Positions 34,907-42,600 of a stretch of 58,513 nt of DNA are shown piece by piece. A model generated the notes under the pieces. It made no database searches, was not told the origin of the DNA, and saw only the letters and a program-made list of their open reading frames with translations. This DNA is from DATJKD01 sp963728295 (GTDB taxonomy: Bacteria > Pseudomonadota > Gammaproteobacteria > Steroidobacterales > Steroidobacteraceae), in NCBI GenBank assembly GCA_963728295.1, contig CAVSKB010000014.1:1-58513 (forward strand), read 5' to 3'. The position numbers and the translations under genes are program-made. Within the stretch, counting starts at the first letter, position 1; the number at the start of each line of letters is the position of its first letter.

Positions 34907-35724
34907 ATGCGTGTGTCTCCGTCGTCGTGAGGTCGCCGTGGGCCGGTCCGATCCAGTCGCGCCTCGGTGGCGCGAATCTGGAACAGAAGATCGGTCGCAT
35001 CCAGGAAGCGGCGCAGGTCTTCGGAGGATTGGATGGCCTCGGCACCCGGTTGGTTAGCCAGCGAGAGCAGTACGGGTTCGAGCTTTCGCAGGAAATCTGC
35101 AAGCCGCGCATTACCGGCGCGCGTCGCGGCAAGCGCATAGAGTCGATTCGACTCCAGCAGCGACTGCGCGAGATCGCGATTGCCTTCGAGCAACGATGCA
35201 TCGCCGCTGTTGCTCGCGGTCAGGAGCACGCCTTCGGTCGCGCGAAGATTCGCGGCGACGTACGCCTCGAGCACGCGCGCGGCCGCGGCGTCAGCTTCGG
35301 CCGATGCGGTAGGGCGCTGCACGGTCGCGCTCTGCCGGCCGACAAGATATCCAACACCGATCGCGACGACGAGCGCAGCCGCGGTCGCGAACGCAATCTG
35401 CAGCGACGGCGCAAACCACGACCGCAGGCGATCCAGAGCGCTTCGCCTCGACGCGTTCGATACGCTGCTCGCGGAAGAAGGCGGGGCGAAGACGCCGGCC
35501 TCTTCGAGCTGCGGCTCGAGCCGTCGCCAAAGCCGCACGCCGAGAGAGGGATCGGGCATGATCTCGTCGTTGCGAAAGTGCGCAATCGCCCGCTCGATCG
35601 CGGCGTAGCGTTGGCGCAATGCGCTTGATGCGGCGAGCGCGGCCGTGATCTGCTCGATGCGGGCGGCATCGAGGCCATCGCGGTAGTGGTAGAGCACGAG
35701 ATCGTCGTCGGTAACTGGATTCAT
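34903..35724 (-). CDS. Membrane protein, probable anti-sigma factor
   Basis: 273 residues. A cytosolic N-terminal part (DDDLVLYHYRDGLDAARIEQ, HFRNDEIMPDPSLGVRLWRR) is followed by one transmembrane helix (LQIAFATAAALVVAIGVGYL) and a periplasmic helical domain (AARVLEAYVAANLRATEGVL, RDLAQSLLESNRLYALAATR). One TM helix and ATGA coupling to an ECF sigma gene is the usual anti-sigma arrangement. The zinc-finger HxxxCxxC signature is not seen, so the assignment rests on position and topology. Confidence 0.72.
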   Translation of the reverse strand: MNPVTDDDLVLYHYRDGLDAARIEQITAALAASSALRQRYAAIERAIAHFRNDEIMPDPSLGVRLWRRLEPQLEEAGVFAPPSSASSVSNASRRSALDRLRSWFAPSLQIAFATAAALVVAIGVGYLVGRQSATVQRPTASAEADAAAARVLEAYVAANLRATEGVLLTASNSGDASLLEGNRDLAQSLLESNRLYALAATRAGNARLADFLRKLEPVLLSLANQPGAEAIQSSEDLRRFLDATDLLFQIRATEARLDRTGPRRPHDDGDTRI

Positions 35725-36294
35725 GCGGGTTCTCCCGGCGCTTCCAGCGCCGCACGCAGCTTGCGCACTGCGCGAAAAATCGCGTGCTTCGCGCTGCTGA
35801 CGTTCAGAGAGAGTGCAGCCGAGATCTCCTCGATCGAGCAGCCTTCCTGATGACGCAGCACGAACGCGGTGCGCTCGATCGGGGTCATGTGCGCAAGCAC
35901 CGCTTCGACGTCGCGGCGGATGTCGGCACTCATGGCATGGCGGTCAGGTGTCGGCGAGTCGTCGGCCGCGTCAAACGGGCATCGTGCCCTCGCCCTGCGC
36001 GCGCTCGGGCCAGGCGACTTCACGATGCCGACGCTTTCGCACCTGCGCCAACGCCGCGTTTACGGCGATCCGGTAGAGCCAGGTCGAGAATGCAGAGCGG
36101 CCATCGAAGCTGGCGAGATGCCCAAACGCCCTGAAGAACGTTTCCTGTACCGCATCCTCGGCCAACGCATGATCACCCGTGATACGGGCGCAGACGCGGA
36201 ACAGCACTGCCGAATTGGCGTCGACCAGATGCCGAAACGCGGCCGCTTCGCCGGACCTTGCCCTCGCGATCCAGCGCGCTTCGTCGTCCGTCAT
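35721..36294 (-). pseudogene. ECF-type RNA polymerase sigma factor, one frameshift
   Basis: From ATG 36294 the frame carries region 2: DDEARWIARARSGEAAAFRH, CARITGDHALAEDAVQETFF, SAFSTWLYRIAVNAALAQVR. Near 35985-36015 it shifts by one base to ARCPFDAADDSPTPDRHAM and region 4: AVLAHMTPIERTAFVLRHQE, EEISAALSLNVSSAKHAIFR, AVRKLRAAL. Restored length is about 190 residues, standard for ECF sigma factors. Loss of frame between regions 2 and 4 would abolish function if real. First gene of the operon that continues with the anti-sigma-like and two HEAT-repeat genes. Confidence 0.85.
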
Positions 36295-36514
36295 GGTGGC
36301 TAGGATGCACGCAACGCGGCTTTGGTTAGCTTGGCCGGAGCGCGTTGGTGAAATTGGGATTGCACATCAATCACTTACGATATCGAGTCGATGAGTTCGC
36401 TCGTACTTCCGTTGCAAGCGGTGCGGTCGCGTCACACACTACAAGTAGTGGAAAAAGGGTCGTGGCTATCCCGTTGCAGTGAACGCAACGAATTTCCGAG
36501 ATAAGGGGCGTGAC

Positions 36515-37858
36515 ATGAGTAGGTACGCAGTGGTCGACCCCACGACTGGGGACGTAGTGCAGGAGTACCCGACCGCGACCGACGAACAAATGGAGCAAGC
36601 GCTTGCCGCGGCGGCTAAGGCGCACCGCGAATGGTCGCGTAGCTCGACAGTGGCCGAGCGGGCTGCGCTGATCAAGCAGGTCGCCAAGCTGCATACCGAG
36701 CGGCGCGAGGAACTGGCCAAGATCATTCAGCGCGAGATGGGCAAACCGCTGGACCAGTCACTCGGTGAGGTGGACTTCAGCGCCGCCATCTATGAGTACT
36801 ACGCCGACAATGCCGAGAAGTTCCTCGCCGATGAGCCAATCGACCTGCTCCACGGTGAGGGCAGCGCCCTGATCCGCCGCAGTTCGGTCGGCGTGCTGAT
36901 CGGGATCATGCCGTGGAACTACCCGTACTACCAGGTCGCGCGGTTCGCGGGCCCGAACCTCACGCTGGGCAACACCATCATCCTCAAGCACGCATCGCAG
37001 TGCCCCGAGTCGGCCGCCGCGATGCAGCAGATCTTCACCGACGCCGGCTTCCCCGAGGGCGCCTACGTCAACGTGTATGCCACCAACGAGCAGATCGCCG
37101 AGGCCATCGCCGACCCACGAGTGCAAGGGGTCTCCCTCACCGGTTCGGAGCGTGCCGGCGCCGCCGTCGCCGAGATCGCCGGCCGCAACCTCAAGAAGGT
37201 GGTGCTCGAGCTCGGTGGGTCCGATCCGTTCATCGTGCTGAGCTCCGACGATCTCGACTCCACCGTGGAGTCCGCCGTCGCGGGCCGCTTGGAGAACACC
37301 GGTCAAGCCTGCAACGCGGCCAAGCGCTTCATCGTCGCCGAGGACATCTATGACGAGTTCCTCGACAAGTTCACCAAGAAGGTGCTGGAGAAGGCGGACA
37401 ACCTGGCGCCGTTGTCGTCGGTCGCCGCCGCCGAACGGCTGGACGAGCAGGTGAGCCGGGCCGTGGACAACGGCGCGACCCTGGTCTCCAAAGGGCAGCG
37501 CAAGGGTGCGTTCTACCCGCCCGGTGTGCTGACGAACGTCTCGCCCGACTCGCCGTCGTACAAGGAGGAGCTGTTCGGCCCGGTCGCCACGGTCTACAAG
37601 GCATCCTCAGAAGAACAGGCCGTCGAACTGGCCAATGACACCCCGTTCGGGCTGGGGTCCTACGTTTTCACCGTCGATAAGGAACAGGCCAAGCGGGTCG
37701 CCGACCGGATCGAGGCGGGCATGGTGTTCATCAACGCGGTCGGCGTCGAAGGTGTCGAGCTGCCGTTCGGCGGTGTGAAACGGTCCGGCTTCGGCCGCGA
37801 ACTCGGCAGGTTCGGCATCGACGAGTTCGTGAACAAGAAACTGATCCGCGTCGGCTAG
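36515..37858 (+). CDS. NAD(P)-dependent succinate-semialdehyde dehydrogenase family protein
   Basis: 447 residues from ATG 36515 (AAGGGGCG upstream), preferred over the in-frame ATG at 36479. The ALDH fold shows VGVLIGIMPWNYPYYQVARF, NTIILKHASQCPESAAA, GVSLTGSERAGAAVAEIAG, the general base Glu in KKVVLELGGSDPFIV and the nucleophilic Cys in NTGQACNAAKRFIV. The end is PFGGVKRSGFGRELGRFGID. Oxidises succinate semialdehyde or a similar aldehyde to the acid. The protein style (ILKHASQCPES, GQACNAAKRF) is close to actinobacterial SSADHs, and third-position usage (runs of ATC, CTC, GTC, GAG) is stricter than in neighbours, so transfer is possible. It lies between two minus-strand operons with no partner. 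Confidence 0.92.
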   Translation: MSRYAVVDPTTGDVVQEYPTATDEQMEQALAAAAKAHREWSRSSTVAERAALIKQVAKLHTERREELAKIIQREMGKPLDQSLGEVDFSAAIYEYYADNAEKFLADEPIDLLHGEGSALIRRSSVGVLIGIMPWNYPYYQVARFAGPNLTLGNTIILKHASQCPESAAAMQQIFTDAGFPEGAYVNVYATNEQIAEAIADPRVQGVSLTGSERAGAAVAEIAGRNLKKVVLELGGSDPFIVLSSDDLDSTVESAVAGRLENTGQACNAAKRFIVAEDIYDEFLDKFTKKVLEKADNLAPLSSVAAAERLDEQVSRAVDNGATLVSKGQRKGAFYPPGVLTNVSPDSPSYKEELFGPVATVYKASSEEQAVELANDTPFGLGSYVFTVDKEQAKRVADRIEAGMVFINAVGVEGVELPFGGVKRSGFGRELGRFGIDEFVNKKLIRVG

Positions 37859-37871
37859 GTCACCATCGCGA

Positions 37872-39650
37872 CTACGCTTTTGCGTCGCTCGTTCCGGCGA
37901 GTCGCGCGTCGGCAGCCCGCATCATGGCCTGGAAGCGCGGCAGTTCACGAAGAGGGTCGAGATCCGGATCGACTTTCGCCCAGTTGATCGGCTCAGTCGC
38001 ATCTTTTTCGAAAACGGGGCCGAGCAGTTCCAGTGCGACCTCGAACTCGCCCAGCGACACCAGGCCGCAGGCAAAGTTGTATCTCATGTTCAGGTTGTCC
38101 GGATCGAGCACCATGCCGCGCTTGGCGAACTCCTTCGCGCGCTCTGCCTCACCCAGCACTCCGAGCGAATTGACCACATAGCCCAGCGCCATGCCGTTGT
38201 CCGGTTCCTGCGTCGTGATTTTCTCCGCGCGGTCGAACGTGCGGCGAGCCGCGCGTCGGGCACCCTCGAGATCGCCGATGGCGGTGTAACAGGTCATCAA
38301 CATGGCGACTGAAGAAAAGTCGGTCGCCATAAGCTCTGCGGCCTTCTCGTAGTAGCGAATGGCCTCGGCATTGCGACGCTGTGTGAAATAGAACCGCGCG
38401 GCTGCCGTGTTCACCTCGAAAGACTCGGGATCCAGGCGCAGCGCGGTTTCGATTTCGCTGAGCGCCTCCGCATAGGCGCCATCCGAAGTCAGGACGCGTG
38501 CCTTGGCGGCATGTGCCTCCGCCAGATTGGCGTCGAGCGACAGCGCGCGCTCGGCTGCCGCGAGGCCGCCGTCTCCGGAGCCGCTGAAATAGAACTTCAG
38601 CGCGGCTTGTGCAACCGCCATCAGGGCCCACGCGGTTGCGTAGTCGGGATCGATCTCCGTCGCGCTGCGGCAGAGGCGGATGATCGCGTCGCAGCGGCGA
38701 GCGTTGCCATAGTTGCCTGTCACGCTGAATTGACGCGCCATGAGATAGAGGTTGTAGGCCTCGAGATTCGTCGTGCCGCGCTGCTCGATGGCCTTCTTCT
38801 CTTCAGGCAGTAGCTTCAGCTTGAGCGCCTTGACGATCGCCTGCGAGATTTCGTCCTGCAACGCGAAGATGTCGCTCAGGTCACGGTCGTAGCGTTCGGC
38901 CCAAACCTGGCCTCCGGTATTGCCCTCGGTCAGCTGCCCGGTGATCCGCACGCGGCCGCCCGCCTTGCGTACGCTGCCTTCCAGCACGTGGCCGACCTTC
39001 AGTTGGCGCGCGACCTGCAACACATCGACGTTCTTGCCCTTGAACCCGAACGCCGTATTTCGCGCCACGACGAACAAGGCCGAGACCTTGGTCAGGTCGG
39101 TGATGATGTCCTCGCTGATGCCGTCGCTGAAATATTCCTGTTCCAGGTCGCCACTCATATTGGCGAAGGGCAACACGCAGATGCCGATGCGGCTCGCGGC
39201 GACCTTGTCGGTAGCGGTCGTCATGTTCGCGCTGGTGTGTTCGGCTTGCGGCGCGCCGGGTCGTGCAATCATCGAACTGAGTGACCGCAGCAGGCCTTGG
39301 AACGCGGCGCTCTGTGGGTTATCGCCCCAGCCATCCAGGTCAGTGGTGTGTATGGCCCGCACGTCCATGGGGAGCGTGGCGCCATCAAAGCGCACCGGCA
39401 CCAGCGTGCCACGGTCAGCCGCCTCGCGCGCCTCGCCACGCACCCAGCGCGAGGTGACCGAGGTGGGCGTCCACACGACGAGCACGGCCTTGGCGGCCTT
39501 CAGCGCCGCCTCGATCTGGGCGTCGAACTGCTGCCCGGCATCGATCTCCGGATCCCACCAGACCGACCAGCCCTTCGCCTCGATCGCGGCCACGAGCGGC
39601 GCCACGCGTGCCTTGTCGCTGCGAGCATACGAAACGAAAACGTCAGCCAT
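37872..39650 (-). CDS. TIR-domain / TolB-like / TPR fusion protein
   Basis: 592 residues from ATG 39650. Residues 1-120 are a TIR domain: ADVFVSYARSDKARVAPLVA, WSVWWDPEIDAGQQFDAQIE and TSRWVRGEAREAADRGTLVP. The WVRGE Glu (about residue 73) is in the place of the catalytic Glu of NAD-hydrolysing TIRs. A TolB/FlgO-like domain follows (GICVLPFANMSGDLEQEYFS, AFGFKGKNVDVLQVARQLKV, VWAERYDRDLSDIFALQDEI), then TPRs (ALSEIETALRLDPESFEVNT, AIRYYEKAAELMATDFSSVA) and the ending WAKVDPDLDPLRELPRFQAM. Unlike its relatives here it has no transmembrane segment. Signalling or NAD+ turnover is possible; no defence partner is adjacent. Convergent with the SSADH gene, 13 bp apart. Confidence 0.88.
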   Translation of the reverse strand: MADVFVSYARSDKARVAPLVAAIEAKGWSVWWDPEIDAGQQFDAQIEAALKAAKAVLVVWTPTSVTSRWVRGEAREAADRGTLVPVRFDGATLPMDVRAIHTTDLDGWGDNPQSAAFQGLLRSLSSMIARPGAPQAEHTSANMTTATDKVAASRIGICVLPFANMSGDLEQEYFSDGISEDIITDLTKVSALFVVARNTAFGFKGKNVDVLQVARQLKVGHVLEGSVRKAGGRVRITGQLTEGNTGGQVWAERYDRDLSDIFALQDEISQAIVKALKLKLLPEEKKAIEQRGTTNLEAYNLYLMARQFSVTGNYGNARRCDAIIRLCRSATEIDPDYATAWALMAVAQAALKFYFSGSGDGGLAAAERALSLDANLAEAHAAKARVLTSDGAYAEALSEIETALRLDPESFEVNTAAARFYFTQRRNAEAIRYYEKAAELMATDFSSVAMLMTCYTAIGDLEGARRAARRTFDRAEKITTQEPDNGMALGYVVNSLGVLGEAERAKEFAKRGMVLDPDNLNMRYNFACGLVSLGEFEVALELLGPVFEKDATEPINWAKVDPDLDPLRELPRFQAMMRAADARLAGTSDAKA

Positions 39651-39820
39651 GCGCGTGTGAAACCTGTGCAATCGGGCTCCGCAGGGTGCCTGCGGCGCAA
39701 TAGCTTAACCCGGCGCGGCGAAGGGCGTGACTGCGGCGGGCATATTCCAGGGGCCGGCTGGGTTGGTGTCGCTCGACCAGAGTATGTCCAAATGCGAGGC
39801 CAGGAGCTACGGGCGCCGCG

Positions 39821-40597
39821 TCAGCTGAAGCGTGACTGGCCCAACTCGCCGCCGTCGGCTTCCAGCCGGCGCTTATGCAAGAACCTGTGCACCCGCACCA
39901 GGATTGCCATCAAAAAATAAACCCAACCGCACCACGCAATTTGTTCTATCGGCAAGGTAAAGGATAACACGAGCGATACGATGCCCACGCTCACCGGGAT
40001 GCTCCAACCTGTCAGCTCGCCACGCGCCATGAATTCTTCCCGCGCATTCAATCGCAAGGGCTTACGCAATTGCCAGGCACGAAAATTCAGTAACAGAATT
40101 TGGGCGGAGATGGTAATTAACCCGAGTGCGAAGATCGCGAAGATAGTTCTCACCTGCGCTTCGGTCGTGTGCAACGAAAAGGGCTGGCCTACCTGACCAT
40201 TGCTCAAGAGGTTCCACATCGCCCCGAAAATTGCCTTTAGCGGGTAGATAAAGATCAGGATCGTAACAATCATCGTCCAGCTAATGAGGATCGAAACACC
40301 ATCTTCTAGTCCGTAACGCCGGCTCCACAACCAATGGCCCCGCCAATAAATTCCCAACACCGCGATGCTACAGATAAAAGTCGGCACATTTTTGAACGCG
40401 GCCAGGAGCGCCTGGATATTGTCGGGGATCTGCTGGGCAGAAATGACCAGCATCGAGATCGCGAACGCGAACGTCGCGTCGATAAACGTTTCCAGTCGCG
40501 TCATCTCCGTCCCGCGCAACCTGAACCCGCGCAATCGCGGCAACGCATCCAAATTCGCCGGCAACGCGGATGTGATCTCTTCGTCGCGTCCAGTCAT
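39821..40597 (-). CDS. TMEM175-family potassium channel-like membrane protein
   Basis: 258 residues with about six transmembrane helices. The signature near residue 35 is MTRLETFIDATFAFAISMLV, the counterpart of the RxxxFSDAVxAIAxTLL filter helix of TMEM175/DUF1211 proteins, here with IDATFAFAIS. Further helices include NVPTFICSIAVLGIYWRGHW, VSILISWTMIVTILIFIYPL and TIFAIFALGLITISAQILLL. Probably a K+-permeable channel in the inner membrane. ATG 40597 gives the longest form; the ATG at MTRLE also has a good GGAG before it. Confidence 0.82.
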   Translation of the reverse strand: MTGRDEEITSALPANLDALPRLRGFRLRGTEMTRLETFIDATFAFAISMLVISAQQIPDNIQALLAAFKNVPTFICSIAVLGIYWRGHWLWSRRYGLEDGVSILISWTMIVTILIFIYPLKAIFGAMWNLLSNGQVGQPFSLHTTEAQVRTIFAIFALGLITISAQILLLNFRAWQLRKPLRLNAREEFMARGELTGWSIPVSVGIVSLVLSFTLPIEQIAWCGWVYFLMAILVRVHRFLHKRRLEADGGELGQSRFS

Positions 40598-40723
40598 CGC
40601 GCTGTCTTAGCAGGTTAACGTCTTCAATGCTTCACTTTTCGCTGCATCGGTCCTGCGCTGCGCCGGTCGCTGCCTTCTACGAGATCACAGCCGCGGGGCG
40701 AATTACGACCCGAAGCAGCCGCG

Positions 40724-41089
40724 CTATTTCTTCTCCAGGAGCAGAGTCGCTTCCTTGCTCAATATTGGAAGAAGGCGTTTCGCTGCCTTCGCCAGAAGCC
40801 AAGGCAACGACACTTCGATGCGGAGCGCGTCTTCCAGCACTTCAATGCTCGCCTTCGCAGTTTGGCCGAGCGCGCGCATGCGGAAGCGCAATGTATCTCC
40901 TTCCCAGGTCTCCTGCTCCATCGCGATCAGTCCGAGGTTACCGTTGGTGCGCGCAAGGCCCTCCTTGATGCGGCGAACCGCTTCGACCTTCCCGAGACGA
41001 TGCCCGACGATGACTGTGACGGTATCGCTCACGGAGTCCGTAACCGCGTTGCGTGGACGTGCATGCACGCCATTATGATCGAACGGCAA
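40724..41089 (-). CDS. Polyhydroxyalkanoic acid system family protein
   Basis: 121 residues in the longest form. The core VIVGHRLGKVEAVRRIKEGL, LIAMEQETWEGDTLRFRMRA, LGQTAKASIEVLEDALRIEV and LPWLLAKAAKRLLPILSKEA matches the small PHA-system family (PHA_gran_rgn) often seen alone in gammaproteobacteria. The first 20 or so residues are atypical; translation may start at the GTG before SDTVTVIVG. No PHA synthase or phasin is in the window, so the link to PHA granules is by family name only. Confidence 0.75.
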   Translation of the reverse strand: MPFDHNGVHARPRNAVTDSVSDTVTVIVGHRLGKVEAVRRIKEGLARTNGNLGLIAMEQETWEGDTLRFRMRALGQTAKASIEVLEDALRIEVSLPWLLAKAAKRLLPILSKEATLLLEKK

Positions 41090-41344
41090 TCGCGGCAGCT
41101 CGGATTGTCCGCTTGTGGCCGAACGCCGCCGGTCACTCGAGGGGCTGAATCCGACCTGAAGCGGCCGGCCAGGCCGCTACGGCATTGCCCTTGGATTCAT
41201 TGACCTCTAAAAACTCGCGTGGTCTAGTAGCTTTATGGGGTTGCGGGGCAGTCCACCTGCGTATATGGACCAAATGCGCGGTTTCGACCATGCGTTTCGT
41301 CCACCTATATTAGTTAGGCGGCGCAGCGAGCGAAGGAAAAGGAC

Positions 41345-41866
41345 ATGTCTATCGAACTAGTCAACCCGGATATCGTTGGTGCGCTCATCGGCGGGGTGGC
41401 TAGCGTTCTTGCAGCGATCGTAACTGTTGCGCTTTCCAGGTGGCTCGGCGATCGTGATCTCAAGGTCCTGGGGGGCTCAACGCGATCGAACGTCGAAGGG
41501 AGATGGACCGGGCACTTCGACCAACCCGCACCTGCGCCCGGGTTCCCCGTCCACGTCGACCTCGAAGCTGAGTTCCAACTAAAGCGAAAGCGAGTTGTGG
41601 GCACGGTTGACTTCGACATCAACGGACGCCACTTCAAACTCGATTGCAAGGGCGGATTCTACGAGGATCGCATACTCACGTTGCAGTACCGCAATACCGA
41701 AAGCGACGTTAGGCAACATGGGTTCATCATGGTGCAGCTTTCTGCCAACGGTCGCTCGCTGAGGGGCAAATTCGCTGGTTATGGCAGTGAAGCAGAGTCA
41801 ATCGTATCGGGCGACGCAAAGCTCGAGCGGAAGTTAGTCGCACGCGAAGAGCAATGCGCCGCCTAA
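41345..41866 (+). CDS. Hypothetical membrane-anchored protein
   Basis: 173 residues from ATG 41345 (AAGGA upstream). An N-terminal helix (IVGALIGGVASVLAAIVTVA) anchors a soluble domain rich in beta strands: NVEGRWTGHFDQPA, FPVHVDLEAEFQLKRKRVVG, TVDFDINGRHFKLDCKGGFY and GRSLRGKFAGYGSEAESIVS. The strand pattern with GRWTG at the start is lipocalin-like. Function unknown. G+C is lower than in neighbouring genes, and it stands alone. Confidence 0.7.
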   Translation: MSIELVNPDIVGALIGGVASVLAAIVTVALSRWLGDRDLKVLGGSTRSNVEGRWTGHFDQPAPAPGFPVHVDLEAEFQLKRKRVVGTVDFDINGRHFKLDCKGGFYEDRILTLQYRNTESDVRQHGFIMVQLSANGRSLRGKFAGYGSEAESIVSGDAKLERKLVAREEQCAA

Positions 41867-41962
41867 CCAGGCGCTGCAGCGCACGCGCAGACAGCAGCTT
41901 CAGACACTCTGCATGCCGCATGCCGCTCGTGCTGGGCGGGCTCGACTCGACGGAGTGAGGGC

Positions 41963-42569
41963 TCAGGCGTGGAGGCCGCGCAGCCAGATCATGATCTGGA
42001 CGAGGAGCGGGAACGCGACTGCCGCGGACGCCCCGACCGCCACCGCGCTCAAGCCCAGCATGCGAACGGACCGCTTGAGCGGGGGCGTGGGCTCCAGCGC
42101 CTGGTCGGGGGGTCGTACGGCACAGCACGGTGGCGAAGACGACGACCATCACGGCGTGGACAGCGAGAAACCGCAGCCACGTCCAAGGCGTTGGCCCGAG
42201 GGCGACGGCGTAGTAGTCGAGCATGTTTTGGACGAGGGGTTCGGGCCGCGCGTGCGTCCACTGGACAAGGTCGAGCGCGGCGATCATCGCGGGCGCGGAG
42301 ACGTGGGTCTCGAGGACCAGGTCGATCGCGAACGCTGCCGCGCCCGAGACGAAGAAGGCGAACAGCAGCGTCAGGACGTAGCTGATGTCCTCGCCCGTGA
42401 CGTCCCACTCGCGCTTGACGTCGACGTAGATCACGGGGACGATCGCGACCACGGCGGCGGCCAGCGAGTAGGCGGCGAGGACGAAGAGGAGAGCGAGCCC
42501 GGCGAGGACGAGGACGATCAACGCCATGCCGGCGGTGATCGCGCTGATGGAGAACCCGAACTTCGGCAT
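41963..42569 (-). pseudogene. Multi-pass membrane protein, frameshift at a G6 run
   Basis: From ATG 42569 (MPKFGFSISAITAGMALIVL) the frame has helices LALLFVLAAYSLAAAVVAIV, ISYVLTLLFAFFVSGAAAFA and LRFLAVHAVMVVVFATVL. At the run GGGGGG (about 42105-42112) the frame shifts by one base and then gives PDQALEPTPPLKRSVRMLGL, SAVAVGASAAVAFPLLVQIM and IWLRGLHA with a stop at 41963. The second frame is clearly the true C-terminus (a last TM helix). Restored length is about 201 residues. I do not recognise the family. It lies 31 bp after the M16 protease stop, probably in one operon. Confidence 0.7.
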
Positions 42570-42600
42570 GCTGTCCCGACCTGCGCTCGACCACAATGCA

